Source of the DNA: Citrus sinensis
Taxonomy: Eukaryota; Streptophyta; Magnoliopsida; Sapindales; Rutaceae
Assembly (NCBI RefSeq): GCF_022201045.2
Contig: NC_068557.1
Location: 3,658,001-3,722,000 of the forward strand
DNA length: 64,000 bases
Reading direction: 5' to 3'
Made by a program: the position numbers and the translations under genes. Numbering within the stretch: the first letter of the stretch is position 1; each line of letters begins with the position of its first letter. The notes under the pieces were generated by a model that worked only from the letters and a program-made list of their open reading frames with translations, was not told where the DNA came from and did not search any database. This document shows, piece after piece, positions 13,311-26,321 of the stretch.

Positions 13311-14065
13311 GCATCTGTCGTCAATTTTTTATGTTGGTTGTTGGTTGCTGGCATTTTTTATGTCAAAAGAATGTAATTCCATAGAAACTTGGGACAGTGA
13401 AAACAAATATGATTTCGGGTGATAATTTAGGACGGACCATATCGAACAATTCAATGACAATGGAAGTGTGTCGTATGAAGTGGGGAAGCTAGGAATGTAC
13501 TTTAGTGAGGCTGATGAATTTTAGAGAATGAACTTGACCTCCTAGTGTTCTATAGGTTATATTACTTGCACTCAGTCAGGTATTTCATGAAATTTTCCAT
13601 TTTTGTTTTTGAGGACTATTGTGGCAGATAGGTTCGAGGGTACCTTGGGAGCTAGTCAATTTTGAGTTTTACGTCAATTAGCTGTGTTTATTACTTTTCT
13701 AAATAGAGTACTAGAATCACTGGGCTAAAATTCTTCTGGGCACTTTTCATCCGTTTTTGACAAGCATAGAGGAGGATGTTAAACTTCATTTGTGGACGGT
13801 TAGAATCTGAACTGAAGCTCAAATTAAAGCCATGAAACAAGCAGCCACAATATTGCAGGAAACTTCCTGTGAGCTATGTATAACCAATGACTCAGAGCCC
13901 GCGGGCATGGTTTGCTTGAAATTGGATTTAGGTGGACCAAAAAAAAAAAGAAAGGAAATGGGTATTTGATAGGATTACTTTCATTGCTAGCACAGAATGG
14001 GATTAATTCCTGGTTCTCAGTGCTTAGCGTGAAATTACTTAGTCATAGAGATCATTTTTGAGAAA
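13311..14065. other. Intergenic, nothing recognised
   Basis: No frame, repeat end or RNA gene was recognised. The stretch ends where sequence shared with 36352 onward begins (ACTGAGGAAGATCCTCCTAT). Confidence 0.5.
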
Positions 14066-14248
14066 AACTGAGGAAGATCCTCCTATCGAAATAGTTTCTC
14101 CTGTAGTCTATACTCTTTGTTTGATTATTTTTCTATTAAATATTCTCATTGAAATTTGTGTTTAATCTTCACTGATGCGAGGAGTTTTCCAAATGTGTCT
14201 CCTTTCTGTTGGTTCATTCCTTGATGACTCAGCTATCTCTTCTGGCAG

Positions 14249-14467
14249 CAACTGGGATTGGGAAAGATTGCATATCTGATAAATGCAGGGAAGATAGATT
14301 CTTATGACTTAATTACAATGAAAACTCTCAAGGTACTGGAACATCGCTGTTGCCGAATCTGTATCTTCCCATTCGTATGCTATGATGCATAGTGATTATT
14401 AACATTCCCATAGCATGCTGGAGCCATATGGAAGCATATAGAAGATGGAGTAAGAAAGATTGATTGG
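14249..14467 (+). pseudogene. Mitochondrial ribosomal protein L15-like exon fragments (copy A)
   Basis: Two short spliced-looking exons. 14249-14332 follows acceptor TCTGGCAG, reads QLGLGKIAYLINAGKIDSYD then LITMKTLK, and is followed by GTACTG. 14414 onward follows CCCATAG and reads HAGAIWKHIEDGVRKIDW. As I recall the plant mitochondrial uL15 family, the conserved wording is a GLGKIA-type stretch, INAGKID, LITMKTLKD, then GAIGKQI(E/K)DGVRL, so these are its middle exons. The GK of GAIGKQ is WK here and the second exon loses similarity after DGVR. No upstream or downstream exons were found, so this is a relic. The assignment rests on memory of the family. Confidence 0.65.
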
Positions 14468-15380
14468 TCGTCATTATTAACTTTTTTCAGGGTTTATTCT
14501 ATATACATGATCAGCTGAACTTGTTCTCTTTAACTTTCATAAACGCATTGACACAGTTTTTACTTTTTGATCATTGGATATCCCTGACTTTATGTTCATC
14601 GAGTTCTAAACTAGGGAATGCTGTTTGACTTACAACCTTAATAGCTAGGAAGGTTGTAACAAGGTGGCCACAATGCATTTTAACCACCGATTGCTTTCTT
14701 AGGGAAAAGAAAAGAAAGGAAAGATCTTAACCTCTCCCCCACAATTTGTGTTAATTGTCACTACTTCTTGTGATTTATTTTATATTTTAAATCACATTTG
14801 GTGACGGTTTCCAATTGCACAAGCCTACAGAAATCAAGTTGTACTTCTATTGTTTACAGAATTTTATTTCTGTTTATCATTCATCCTTGGCAATATCCTG
14901 ACAAGCAATGTCGTACTTTTTGCTTTTCATATTCTCAAAGTTGGTCACATCTTTTTATTTCAAATTGAAAGATAATAAATGCACGCTAGTTTTCTTTTAA
15001 TTAATGAATGAAAATTAATTCTCATTGGATAATCAATATATATTTGTTTTAGAGTCCTCAGGTGGACTTAACTTTTGGGGTTTTGGGTCCTCATTTGTTA
15101 TATTGGTTTGGTTCTTGAGGTAAATAAATCAAGGATTATAATATTGAGCATTCAATTTTCATGTCTGAAACTTCTAATATCCAAATTCACTCATGTAACA
15201 CAAGTACACTATTTTAAACCAATTAGTTGGTATCACGCTTCAGAAATTTTGTATTTCCAACTTATATACTCATGCAAGTTTTTGATACCCAAAAGACAAT
15301 GGTTCGATTTTTTCCTTCTGCCCCCTCCCCACTGTGTTGTCAAATCATCCATAAATTTGCTGCAATGCTCAGCCAGTGCA

Positions 15381-15765
15381 TGTTGAAAATAGCAGCTGTG
15401 AGAATTCAACAGCTGACTCTGATGACAAGCTGGCATGCCATCTCAGCTACACTCATTTGCAATCAGAATATGCAGAAGATTTACTGAGCTGGCAGAATGG
15501 AGCTACTGAAGAATCACAGCAAATAAGCATGCAAGGATTACGTTTCTAGAAGCTGAACATGATTGGCTAATATTTGTCATATTCACAGGTTGTTATTTGT
15601 GTGTTTACAAATCTTACCCCTTAGGCCAGCTGTCTCTTTATTCTTCTCTCTGTATATAAATGAACCTAAACTTGTAATCAATTATTCAAGTTGTTATCTT
15701 TTATAAAGCTTTTGTGATTTATGCTCTGCTTGCTGTTCATAAGCAATTTATAGCAAATTTTAACT
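15381..15765 (+). mobile_element. Solo LTR (385 bp) with 5-bp target duplication
   Basis: The element starts TGTTGAAAATAGC and ends TTTTAACT, with GTGCA directly on both sides (15376-15380 and 15766-15770). The paralogous site near 37665 is empty and reads CAGCCAGTGCAAAGG, which proves an insertion. A TATA-like CTGTATATAAATG at about 15650 fits an LTR promoter on the plus strand. The last base is T instead of the expected A, a likely point change. Similar LTRs occur in copia elements, but the class is inferred. Confidence 0.8.
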
Positions 15766-16133
15766 GTGCAAAGGTAATTTTATCAATGTAAGTGCTTGAA
15801 TTGTTCATTGATCTCGATCGCATTCGTCTTCTTCAGACAGCCATTTGCTGTGTCTTACAAATCATGCTGTGTTCACTAATTGAAGCAACTAGGAGTCAGC
15901 GTAGATCAGGATAATGACTTGTGTGGCATGGATACACACCTGAGACTTAATTGGTATACTTGTCCCATGTCAAGCTCAATGGAACCCTTTCAAATTTCAC
16001 TTTAGAATATGCTGTTGGTTTGTTTTTATTTTATTTTATTTTATCTTTCCACATCTAAAGATAAGGATTTAAATACAAAAAATTCAGCCTCACGAAAGTT
16101 ATACAAAAAGCTATTAATGAAATACATTCGAGA

Positions 16134-19100
16134 TTAACAATCACATTGATCAATCAAATACATGCCTTGTTTCATAAGTTCTGATATGGAAATTTCTTCA
16201 ACAACAGGTTTTCCCAATGGTGATTTCCCTATGAGAAATTCTTGAGATACGCGTTGCATGGTAGGTCGAGACTTGGGTTTTGACTGCAAGCATGCAAATG
16301 CAACTATTGAAACAAGAATAATATCATGAACAACCTTTCGATCAAGTGGAGATGGCAGACGTTGGTCTAAAATATCGATCAACCTAATCTTTCGTTCAGA
16401 TGATGGCGATAAAGATGAAAGAAGATCTCCTGGATGACTTCCCATTAATACTTCTAGTGCCACCACTCCAAAGCTATAAACATCACATTTCTCTGTCACA
16501 GCCATGGTGTATGCAAGTTCTACAACAAAATAGAACCCATTGTAGAATTTCTTTGCACAAGCAAGAAACAAAATATATATATATTTGATTCACTGTTTCT
16601 GGAAGCTTCTGCAGCAAGATATTTAAGAGATATCTAATTGATTTTTAAATATGTTCAATGCATAAACATGGGTAAGAAGCATGAAAAGAAGAGCTAAAGG
16701 TTACCTGGAGCGATATATCCATATGTCCCGAGCACTAGAGTTCTGTTGGAGGAATCTGGATGCAGGAGCCTAGCCAAACCAAAATCAGCAACAAATGCCT
16801 CTAGGTTTGAATTAAGTAGAATGTTATTGCTGGATATGTCGCGGTGAACAATTGGTGGCTTGCAGTCATAATGCAAGTAAGACAAAGCATGAGCCATACT
16901 CTTTACAATGTCCACTCTCTTAGTCCAATCCAGCTCAACAACTTCAACGTCATTGCGTAACACACAGAACAAGCTTCCCCACTCCATGTACTCATAGATC
17001 AAAAACATGCACTGGTTATGCAAACAAAAACCATAAAGCTTCACTATATTACGATGCCGTATTTGGGATAGTAGACGAGCTTCAGTTTGAAAACTTTCCA
17101 GGAAGGCTAGCTCCTCTGTCTCTGAACGGTGAAGTTTCTTCAAAGCGACTACTCTTCCACTAGACAATTGTGCTCTGTAAACGCTGCCATAACCTCCGGT
17201 TCCAATGCAATATTTGATGTGGAAATCCTCTGTCGCTTGAATCATCTCTTCAAATGTAATTCTACCATCATAATCCCATATTGAGAACTCATCAGCGCAC
17301 TTTTTCATTTCTCGGGTATTAGGATTAATTTTCTCATCCATTCGTCTGTGGACAAACAAGATTCCAAAAATTAAGGCAAGGAATGCGACCATGGGAAGAA
17401 TAATTGTAACCAAGGGAGTAACGATCTTTTGGTTTTTTCCTTTGTTGCCTTTAAAATGTTGTGTTTGGGGTGGTGGTGCATTTTCTGAAATAACTGGGTT
17501 TTCTACCTCTAGATTGTTTTCTGACCATTTTAATCCGGGCACTCTAAAGACAGATTTGGGGATCACGCCGGAGAGGTTATTCTTGGAAACGTCCACTTCA
17601 GAAACGTTTGGAATTTTTCCGAGTTGAGAAGGTATGGTGCCATTTATGAAGTTATGGCTTAAATCAAGTTGTCTCAGATGTATAAGGTTGCCTATCTCCG
17701 ATGGAATGCTTCCGCTTAAACTGTTGTGGTTTACTGCCAAGTTCTGTAACTGCGAGCAATTCATGAGTTCTGGAGGAATGGAGCTGTTGAGCTGATTATG
17801 ACCAAGATTCAAAGAGGTGAGGTTGGTTAAATAACCAATTGTTGGAGGAATGGGTCCAATTAGGTTGTTCCTATCAAGAGACAGAGAATCAAGATACTTC
17901 AGATTTCCGACTTCTCGAGGCAGCAGACCACTTAGTTGGTTTGAAGAAAGATCTAGAGATGTTAAGTAGGTTAAATTTCCTATGGTCGGTGGAATTGGAC
18001 CATCAAGTCTGTTGTGAGACAAGCGCAACTCATCCAACAAGTTTAAAAAACCAATGGTCGAAGGAATAGGTCCAGTGAGATTGTTCCTATTTAGAAGCAG
18101 AGAATCAAGATTCTTCAGATTTCCAACTTCTTTAGGCAGTGGACCAACAAGATTGTTGTAAGCCAAGTACAAAGTACTTAACTGATTTAAATGATAAAGC
18201 GTTGAAGGAATAGGCCCAGTTAGATTGTTATTATCCAGAAACAGAGACACAAGATTCTTCAGATTTCCAACTTCTTGAGGCAGCCGACCACTAAGTTGAT
18301 TTAAAGAAAGGTCCAAATGTGTCAAGTTAGTTAAATTACCTATGCTCGATGGAATTAGACCATCCAGTTTGTTGCCCTGCAACCTCAGGTCATAAAGATC
18401 CTTCAAATTCCCAAATTCTAATGGGATAGAACCATTGAGAATGTTATAAGACAGATTCAGTTCGAGAAGATCCCTCAAACTCCCGATCTCTGAAGGGATA
18501 GTACCTATCATATATATATATATACATGCAAATGATTAATTAATGATAAATGAGCAATATTATCCAGTACCGATAGGAAATTATTGTATATGCAATGAAA
18601 TTATATATAATAGTTACCTGTAAGACGGTTATAGGACAGGTCAAGCACTTTGAGTCTTGAAAGAGCACCAATTTCTGATGGTATCCTTCCTAACGAAAAA
18701 AAGGAAAAAAAAAAAAATGTGTATGATTAATTAATGATAAATGAGCAATATTATCCAGTACGGCTGGGAAAATAATGTGTATGCAGTGAAATTGTATATA
18801 ATGGTTACCTGTAAGACTATTGTTGGACAGGACAAGCTTCTCGAGTTTTGAAAGAGCACCAATTTCTGATGGCATCCTTCCGGAAAGAAGAGTGCCCCAA
18901 ATTCTGAAAGTTACGAGGTTGGGAAAGCAAGTGAAGTTGAGTTGGCTAAGCTCTGCTCCGGTGAAATTATTATCCATCTCGTCAGAACTTATCTCGACTA
19001 TGCTTCCTGCTGAATTGCAAGTGATTCCCATCCACTTGCAATGATCTGAAGTATAGTTGGCCGTCGCCCGACTGCTATTCCACCAGCCTGAATTAAGTAA

Positions 19101-19238
19101 AGCTTCCCTTTCTAACTTTATGGCTGACGATGCAGCAGATGCTGTTACAACTGCATTATCAGTTATAACAGGAACAATAATACTGCTTATAAAAGTTATA
19201 ATGACCACCAATTTTGAAATGGAGGAATCCGGTGCCAT
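16134..19238 (-). CDS. LRR receptor-like kinase A (MIK2/At1g35710-like), 4 exons
   Basis: Predicted plasma-membrane receptor kinase of 895 residues. Exons on the minus strand: 19238-18809, 18689-18618, 18504-16705, 16519-16134; the sum, 2688 bp, is in frame and all junctions are GT-AG. Domains: signal peptide in the first 45 residues, LRR N-cap (WWNSS...CKWMGITC), about 16 LRRs of 24 residues, transmembrane helix at about 529-553, and kinase at about 600-870. The kinase has the glycine loop [29 protein letters not shown] and, across the last intron, APE. It is an RD kinase with all catalytic residues. The start at MAPDSS is chosen because a TATA box (revcomp TATAAAAG, 19283-19290) lies about 45 bp upstream, which leaves little room for the in-frame ATG 13 codons earlier. 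Exon 2 is a single 72-bp LRR cassette. In Arabidopsis MIK2 senses SCOOP peptides; ligand transfer to this gene is not justified. Confidence 0.9.
18618..18689 (-). other. 72-bp single-LRR exon cassette of kinase A
   Basis: Codes one complete 24-residue LRR ([20 protein letters not shown] then NRLT) between phase-1 introns, so adding or removing it keeps the frame. It matches the cassettes of kinases C and D. Confidence 0.85.
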
Positions 19239-20800
19239 TTTTGTAAGTTTTTGGTTGATTAGATTCAGCGGGTGCATGCCTGCTTTTATAACTAAACATT
19301 AAGTTTGACAGCAACACTCAAATCATTTTTAGCCCGCGTTGAGCTTTCTGCCTCATCGTCAAAGTTGGCATGCGCGTTATCAAACACAAGAGTCAGTTGA
19401 GTTAATGTCTTTTTAGGCCACTAATTCCTATTTTTAATTAATTTCGCAAAGTAAAGGCTACATGTGATTCATATTCTAGCAACTTTCTATTTCTTTCTTT
19501 ACTTTTTAGTCCACTTTCCATTCTCCCAATTACTTTTCTAGAATGGAGGATTATATATATTCTAGTAACTTTCTTTTTCTTTCTTTTCCTTTTGGAACAT
19601 ACTTTATGCCCGAATTTAGACCCCGACCGAATTCCACCAAATTGTATTTGTTCTTTTCTTTTTTGTAATTTTTTTTTTCGCCTTTATATGGGTTCATTTG
19701 GGATTTATGTTCGGGGCGTATAGGCATAGCATTGCTCTTTACTTTGTGTCCACTTTCCTTCATCATCAAAATATTCGATAATGTCGGGAAATATTAAAAT
19801 TTGTTCTTAATTAACAAAGAATTAAGCCGACTACCATATTTCGCCAAAAGTCAAAGGAAAAATTTCCATTCTCCGGTACAACATATTCTATAATTTATAG
19901 TAATTGTCTATTTGGTAATGCGAACGGTTATTTACACTAAGCAATATTTTGAATATTTTGAGACCCAAGTCATACTCAATGCTAAAAATAAAATAAATAT
20001 TTTTTCTTCGTACAGAAAAAAATATAAATTACCAACATGTGATAGGAGTTCATCGATACTTATATCATTATCATCATCCAAACCTATATTTGCATCGTCA
20101 ATTTGTCGATCTAGAAATGAGACTAGTACCTATGTGCTTAATAAAAAAAATTATTAAAAAAATATTACCTTTCAAGTAATACATTATTTTGTTCTGTATT
20201 ATATACTAAATCAATGATGTATTCTAAATATATGTTCACCCTCAAGTGGTATCAGATATCTACATCTAAAATGATGTGTCTTAAAATTTAATGAGAAAAA
20301 TATACATATATTCTAAGGTTTGGGGAAATAACATGCATGAACCTTACCATATAATATAACTTTATGATCGCATTTTGGTGGATATTATGTAATTCGTTAA
20401 CTTTGTTGTCTTTTATATACTATATTAATGATGAATTCTAACTAAATGAAATTCACTCCCAAGTAGTGTCTGATATGGCCATATCCATGTGTCTTATAAC
20501 TTTACTGAAACAAATTTTGGGGAATTTAAGAATCTTTTTCTTTTTATTTTTATGAAAATTAATAATTCGAAGTAGCTGCCATTTTAGTTGTGTTTAAAAT
20601 TGATTGTCTTAAAAATTTGGAAAATATATGGGAAAATTTTCAAAATGATAAAAGGGATAATGTAGACTGTGAACTCATTAGTCGCCAATTATTTGAAACG
20701 CACGGCCAGGGGATGCCGTGTGATTAAACACGTGAGTAGAAAACTTTTCAGGTGACTGGCTTTTTCTGAGCCGACCACAAATTAAAGCAAAATTGGAGTC
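19239..20800. other. Upstream region of kinase A and AT-rich intergenic DNA
   Basis: The proximal part (to about 19550) is shared with the 5' flanks of B (25740-26040) and C (42245-42545) and contains the TATA box at 19283-19290. From about 19780 the sequence (revcomp and forward AT-rich words, TTAATTAACAAAGAATTA) matches the intergenic repeat at 42600-43200 and 52350-52960. No gene was seen. Confidence 0.6.
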
Positions 20801-21584
20801 AAGGTCTTGCAGACAAGGAAAAGAAGACGTGTGTGTACTGCGAGTTCACATTTGAGGGTTGACTGACAAATTTGTCCCTGTCAAGCTCGTCAAAGAAGCA
20901 CCTATAAATTTCACTTGAGAATATATATATTTTATATTTATCCAAAGTGAAGGATTTAATTAAACAAAATTCAGTCTCACGAATGTTAATATACCGAAAA
21001 AAGTTATACAAAAACCACTATCAAAATTTTGGATAATCTTGAGAAATTTTAAAATTTGTTCTTAATTAACAAAGAATTACGCCCAATACCATATTTCGCC
21101 AAATCTCAAAGGAAAATTTTCCATTTTTCCGGTACAATATTTTCTATAATTTACGGTAATTATTAATTGGTAATGCCAATGGTTTTTTACACTAAACAAT
21201 ATTTTCAGACCCAAGTCATACACAATGCTAAAACCAAAGTAAATATTTTTTTTCATTCGTACAGAAAAAATATTAATTACCAAGTTCATCAATACTTATG
21301 TCATTTATCATCATCCGAAGCTGTATTTGCATCATCAATTGTCGATCTACAAAAGAGAAATCAAAGATGTTAAAAATATTTCTAATAATAAAATAAAAAA
21401 TTAAATATAAAGACTAGTACCTAGGTGTTTGAATTAAAAAAATAATCATTAAAAAATATTACCTTTCAAGTGGTACATAATTTTGTTGTGTATTATATAC
21501 AACGTTAATAATGTATTCCAAATAGATGAAACTCACCCCCAAGTCCCAAGTAGTGTCCAATATGGTGATATCCTTGTGTCTTAC
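20801..21584. repeat. Intergenic duplicon block (shared with 27530, 34511, 43240, 53250)
   Basis: The non-coding block around ACACTAAACAATATTTTCAGACCC...ATCAATTGTCGATCTACAAAAG recurs at 21187-21370, 27850-28040, 34600-34790, 43255-43450 and 53625-53815. Short open frames recur with it only because the DNA is copied; they are not conserved as proteins. No gene is called. Confidence 0.8.
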
Positions 21585-22823
21585 AATTCCCATAGGATGC
21601 TAGAGCCATATGGAAGCATATAGAAGATTGATTGGTCGTGATTATTAACACTTTTGAAGGTTTATTCTATATACATGATCAGCTGAACTTGTTCTCTTTA
21701 ATTTTCATAAATGCATTGACACAGTTTTTACTTTTTGATCATTGGATATCCCTGACTTTAAGTTCATCGAATTCTAAACTAGGGAATGCTGTTTGACTTA
21801 CAACCATAATAGTTAGGAAGGTTATAACTAGATGGTCACAATGGTTTTCAATCACCGATTGCTTTCTTACGGAACAGAAAAGAAAGGAAAGATCATAACT
21901 TCTCCCCCACCAGCTTGTGTTAATTGTCACTACTTATTGTGGTTTATTTTATTTTTCAAATCACATTTGGTGACGGTTTCCAATTCCACCAGCCGCAGAA
22001 ATCAAGTTGTAATTCTATTGTTTACAGAATTTCATTTCTGTTTACCATTCATCCTTGTAATATCATAACAAGCAATGTCATACTTTTTACTTTTCATATT
22101 CTCAAAGTTCTTCAAATCTTTTTATTTCAAATTGAATGAAACATTAATTCTCATTGGATAATCAACATATACTTGTCTTACAGTCCTCAGGTGGACAACT
22201 TTTGGGGTTTTGGGTCCTCATTTGTTGTACTGGTTGGTTCTTGAGGTAAATAATTCCAGGATTCCTGATATTGAACATTCAATTTTCATGTCTGAAACTT
22301 CCAATATCCAAATTCACTCATGCAATACAACTACTCTATTTTAAATCAATTAGATGGTCTCAGATACAGATTTTGTATTTCCAACATAAAAAATCATGCA
22401 AGCTTTTGATACCCAAAAGACCATGATTGGATTTTTTCTTCTCCCCTCCTCTCCCCTGTATTGTCAAGTCATCCATAAATTTTCTGCAATGTCAGACTGT
22501 GCAAAAGGTAATTTTATCAGTGTAAGTGCTTGCATTGTTCATTTCTTCAGACAGCCATTTACTGTGTCCAACAATTCATGCTGTGTTCACTAATTAAAGC
22601 AACTACGAGTCAAGGTCCTTTTAAGTCGGGAAAATGACTAGGGTGGTGTGAATTCACACATGAAACTTAATTGGCATATTTGTCACTCGGCAAGCTCAAT
22701 GGACCCCTTTCAAATTCACTTTAGAATCTTTATTTATTCTTTAACCAAAGATAAGGATTTAAATACAAAAAATTCAGCCTCACGAAAGTTATACAAAAAG
22801 CTATTAATGAAATACATTCGAGA
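21585..22823. repeat. Kinase duplicon, downstream part (copy B), with an L15-like relic
   Basis: Shorter version of 14400-16133. The second L15-like exon begins at 21596 (GATGCTAGAGCCATATGG) and ends in a stop soon after EDGV would be expected (GAAGATTGA); the first exon is absent. Otherwise it is non-coding. Confidence 0.7.
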
Positions 22824-25739
22824 TTAACAATCACATTGATCAATCAAATACATGCCTTGTTTCATAAGTTCTGATATGGAAATTTCTTCAACAACAGGTT
22901 TTCCCAATGGTGATTTCCCTGTGAGAAATTCTTGAGATACGCGTTGCATGGTAGGTCGAGACTTGGGTTTTGACTGCAAGCATGCAAATGCAACTATTGA
23001 AACAAGAATAATATCGTGAACAACCTTTCGATCAAGTGGAGATGGCAGACGTTGGTCTAAAATATCGATCAACCTAATCTTTCGTTCAGATGATGACGAT
23101 AAAGATGAAAGAAGATCTCCTGGATGACTTCCCATTAATACTTCTAGTGCCACCACTCCAAAGCTATAAACATCACATTTCTCTGTCACAGCCATGGTGT
23201 ATGCAAGTTCTACAACAAAATAGAACCCATTGTAGAATTTCTTTGCACAAGCAAGAAAAAAAATATATATATATTTGATTCACTGTTTCTGGAAGCTTCT
23301 GCAGCAAGATATTTAAGAGATATCTAATTGATTTTTAAATATGTTCAATGCATAAACATGGGTAAGAAGCATGAAAAGAAGAGCTAAAGGTTACCTGGAG
23401 CGATATATCCATATGTCCCGAGCACTAGAGTTCTGTTGGAGGAATCTGGATGCAGGAGCCTAGCCAAACCAAAATCAGCAACAAATGCCTCTAGGTTTGA
23501 ATTAAGTAGAATGTTATTGCTGGATATGTCTCGGTGAACAATTGGTGGCTTGCAGTCATAATGCAAGTAAGACAAAGCATGAGCCATACTCTTTACAATG
23601 TCCACTCTCTTAGTCCAATCCAGCTCAACAACTTCAACGTCATTGCGTAACACACAGAACAAGCTTCCCCACTCCATGTACTCATAGATCAAAAACATGC
23701 ACTGGTTATGCAAACAAAAACCATAAAGCTTCACTATATTACGATGCCGTATTTGGGATAGTAGACGAGCTTCAGTTTGGAAACTTTCCAGGAAAGCTGG
23801 CTCCTCTGTCTCCGAACGGTGAAGTTTCTTCAAAGCGACTACTTTTCCACTGGACAATTGTGCTCTGTAAACACTGCCATAACCTCCGGTTCCAATGCAA
23901 TATTTGATGTGGAAATCCTCTGTCGCTTGAATCATCTCTTCAAATGTAATTCTACCATCATAATTCCATATGGAGAACTCATTAGCCCCCTCGGTCATTT
24001 CTCGGGTATTAGGATTAAATTTCTTATCCTTTCGTCTATGGACAAACAAGATACCAAAAATTAAGATTGCGAAAATAAATGCCACCATAGCAAGAATGAT
24101 TGTGACCAAGCGAGTGACGATCTTTCGCTGCTTCCCTTTGTTGCCTTTGAACGGTTTTGCTTGGGGTGGCGGTGCATTTTCTGAACTAGTTGAGTTTTCT
24201 AACTCTAGATTATTTTCTGACACTATCAATTTGGGAATTATTCTGACAGATGCAGGGACAACGCCGGAGAGGTTATTCTTGGAAAGATCCACGGCAGAAA
24301 TATTTGGAATATATCCTAGTTGTGAAGGTATCGTGCCATTTATGAAGTTATGGCTTAAATCAAGTTGTCTCAGATGTGTAAGGTTGCCTATCTCCGGCGG
24401 AACGATTCCGCTTAAAGTGTTGTGGCTTAATACCAAGTTCTGTAACTGCGAGCAATTCATGAGTTCTGGAGGAATGGAGCTGCTGAGCTGATTGTAACCA
24501 AGATTCAAAGAGGTGAGGTTGGTTAAATAACCAATTGTTGGAGGAATGGATCCAATTAGATTGTTCCCATCAAGGGAGAGAGAATCAAGATACTTCAGAT
24601 TTCCTACTTCTCGAGGCAGCAGACCACTAAGTTGGTTTGAAGAAAGATCCAGAGATGTTAAGTTGGTTAAATTTCCTATGGTCGGTGGAATTGGACTATC
24701 AAGTCTGTTGTGAGACAAGTCCAACTTTCCCCCCAAGTTTAAATAACCAATTGTCGAAGGAATAGGTCCAGTGAGGCTGTTTCTATTTAGAAGCAGAGAA
24801 TCAAGATTCTTCATATTTCCAACTTCTTTAGGCAGTGGACCAACAAGATTGTTGTAAGCCAAGTACAAATTACTTAACTGATTTAAATGATAAAGCGTTG
24901 AAGGAATAGGCCCAGTTAGATTGTTATTATCCAGAAACAGAGACAGAAGATTCTTCAGATTTCCAACTTCTTGAGGCAGCCGACCACTAAGTTGGTTTAA
25001 AGAAAGGTCCAAATGTGTCAAGTTAGTTAAATTACCTATGCTCGATGGAATTAGACCATCCAGTTTGTTACCCCGCAACCTCAGTGCATCAAGATCCTTC
25101 AAATTCCCAAATTCTAATGGGATAGAACCATTGAGAATGTTATTAGACAGATCCAGTTCAACGAGATTCCTCAAACTACCGATCTCCGCGGGGATAGTAC
25201 CTATCGTGTGTATATATATGCATATGATTAATTAACGATAAATGAGCAATATTATCCAGTACCGATAGGAAATTATTGTATATGCAATGAAATTATATAT
25301 AATGGTTACCTGTAAGACTGTTATAGGGCAGGGCAAGCTCCTCGAGTTTTGAAAGAGCACCAATTTCTGATGGTATCCTTCCGGAAAGAAGAGTGTACGG
25401 AATTATGATACTTTCGAGGTTGGGAAAGCAAGTGAAGTTGAGTTGGCTAAGCTCTGCTGCGTTGCCATTATTATCCATCTCGTCAGAACTTATCTCAGCT
25501 ATGCTTCCTGCTGAATTGCAAGTGATTCCCATCCACTTGCAATGATCTGAAGTATAGTTGGCCGTCGCCCGACTGCTATTCCACCAGCCTGAATTAACTA
25601 AAGCTTCCCTTTCTAACTTTATGGCTGACGATGCGGCAGATGCTGTTACAACTGCATTATCAGTTATAACAGGAACAATAATACTGCTTATAAAAGTTAT
25701 AATGACCACCAAGTTTGAAATGGAGGAATCCGGTGCCAT
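22824..25739 (-). CDS. LRR receptor-like kinase B (MIK2-like), 3 exons, no LRR cassette exon
   Basis: Predicted receptor kinase of 873 residues. Exons on the minus strand: 25739-25310, 25200-23395, 23209-22824 (2622 bp, in frame). Exon 1 ends in LTG and splices directly to [12 protein letters not shown] of the large exon through a 109-bp intron, so the 72-bp cassette seen in A, C and D is absent. Layout is otherwise as in A: signal peptide, LRR N-cap, LRRs, a transmembrane segment two residues longer ([19 protein letters not shown]) and a complete RD kinase ([32 protein letters not shown]). The ectodomain carries B-specific changes ([20 protein letters not shown]). Exon 4 and the kinase are nearly identical to A, which suggests recent duplication or gene conversion. 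TATAAAAG (revcomp) lies about 45 bp upstream of the ATG. Confidence 0.9.
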
Positions 25740-26321
25740 TTTTATAAGTTTTTTGTTGATTAGATTCAGCCAGTGCGTGCCTGCTTTTATAACCAAACAT
25801 TAAGTTTGACGGCAACACTCAATCATTTTTAGCCCGCGTTGAGCTTTCTCCCTCATCGTCAAAATTGGCATACGCGTTATCAAACACAAGGGTCAGTTGA
25901 GTTAATGTCTTTTTAGGCCACTAATTACTATTTCTAATTAATTTCGCAAAGTAAAGGCTACATGTGATTCATATTCTAGCAACTTTCTATTTCTTTCTTT
26001 ACTTTTTAGTCCGCTTTCCATTCTCCCAATTACTTTTCTATTCCAGTAACTTTACTTTATGTCCACTTTCCTTCACCATCAAAATATTCGATAATGTTGA
26101 GAAATATTAAAATTTGTTCTTAATTAACAAAGAATTAAGCCGACTACCAGATTTCGCCAAAAGTCAGAGGAAAATTTTGCTTTAATTTGTGGTCGGCTCA
26201 GAAAAAGACATTAACTCCACTTTAATTTGTGGTCGTTGCTCATGTGAAGGCCAATTTTGCCAGTCATACATTGTTCACTTTTTAAAACTTTTCAGGTCAC
26301 TGGCTTTTTCTGAGAGTTCAC
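25740..26321. other. Upstream region of kinase B
   Basis: Contains the TATA box (revcomp TATAAAAG near 25784-25791) and sequence shared with the upstream regions of A and C up to about 26170. No other gene was seen. Confidence 0.6.

Larger units (their letters stand above)
14066..16133. repeat. Kinase duplicon, downstream part (copy A)
   Basis: This block matches 36352-38029 almost base for base apart from one insertion at 15381-15765, and in shorter form 21585-22823, 48655-49411 and 61675-62414. It always lies 3' of a minus-strand LRR-RLK gene, so it is part of the duplicated unit. It carries decayed ribosomal-protein-like exons at 14249-14462 and otherwise shows no coding sequence. Confidence 0.85.

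Noticed and set aside
17391..18069. Plus-strand frames antisense to the kinase genes (recurring at 23777-24491, 39026-39524, 50119-50833 and 63121-63664).
   Set aside because: They are shadows of the conserved kinase and LRR codons on the minus strand.
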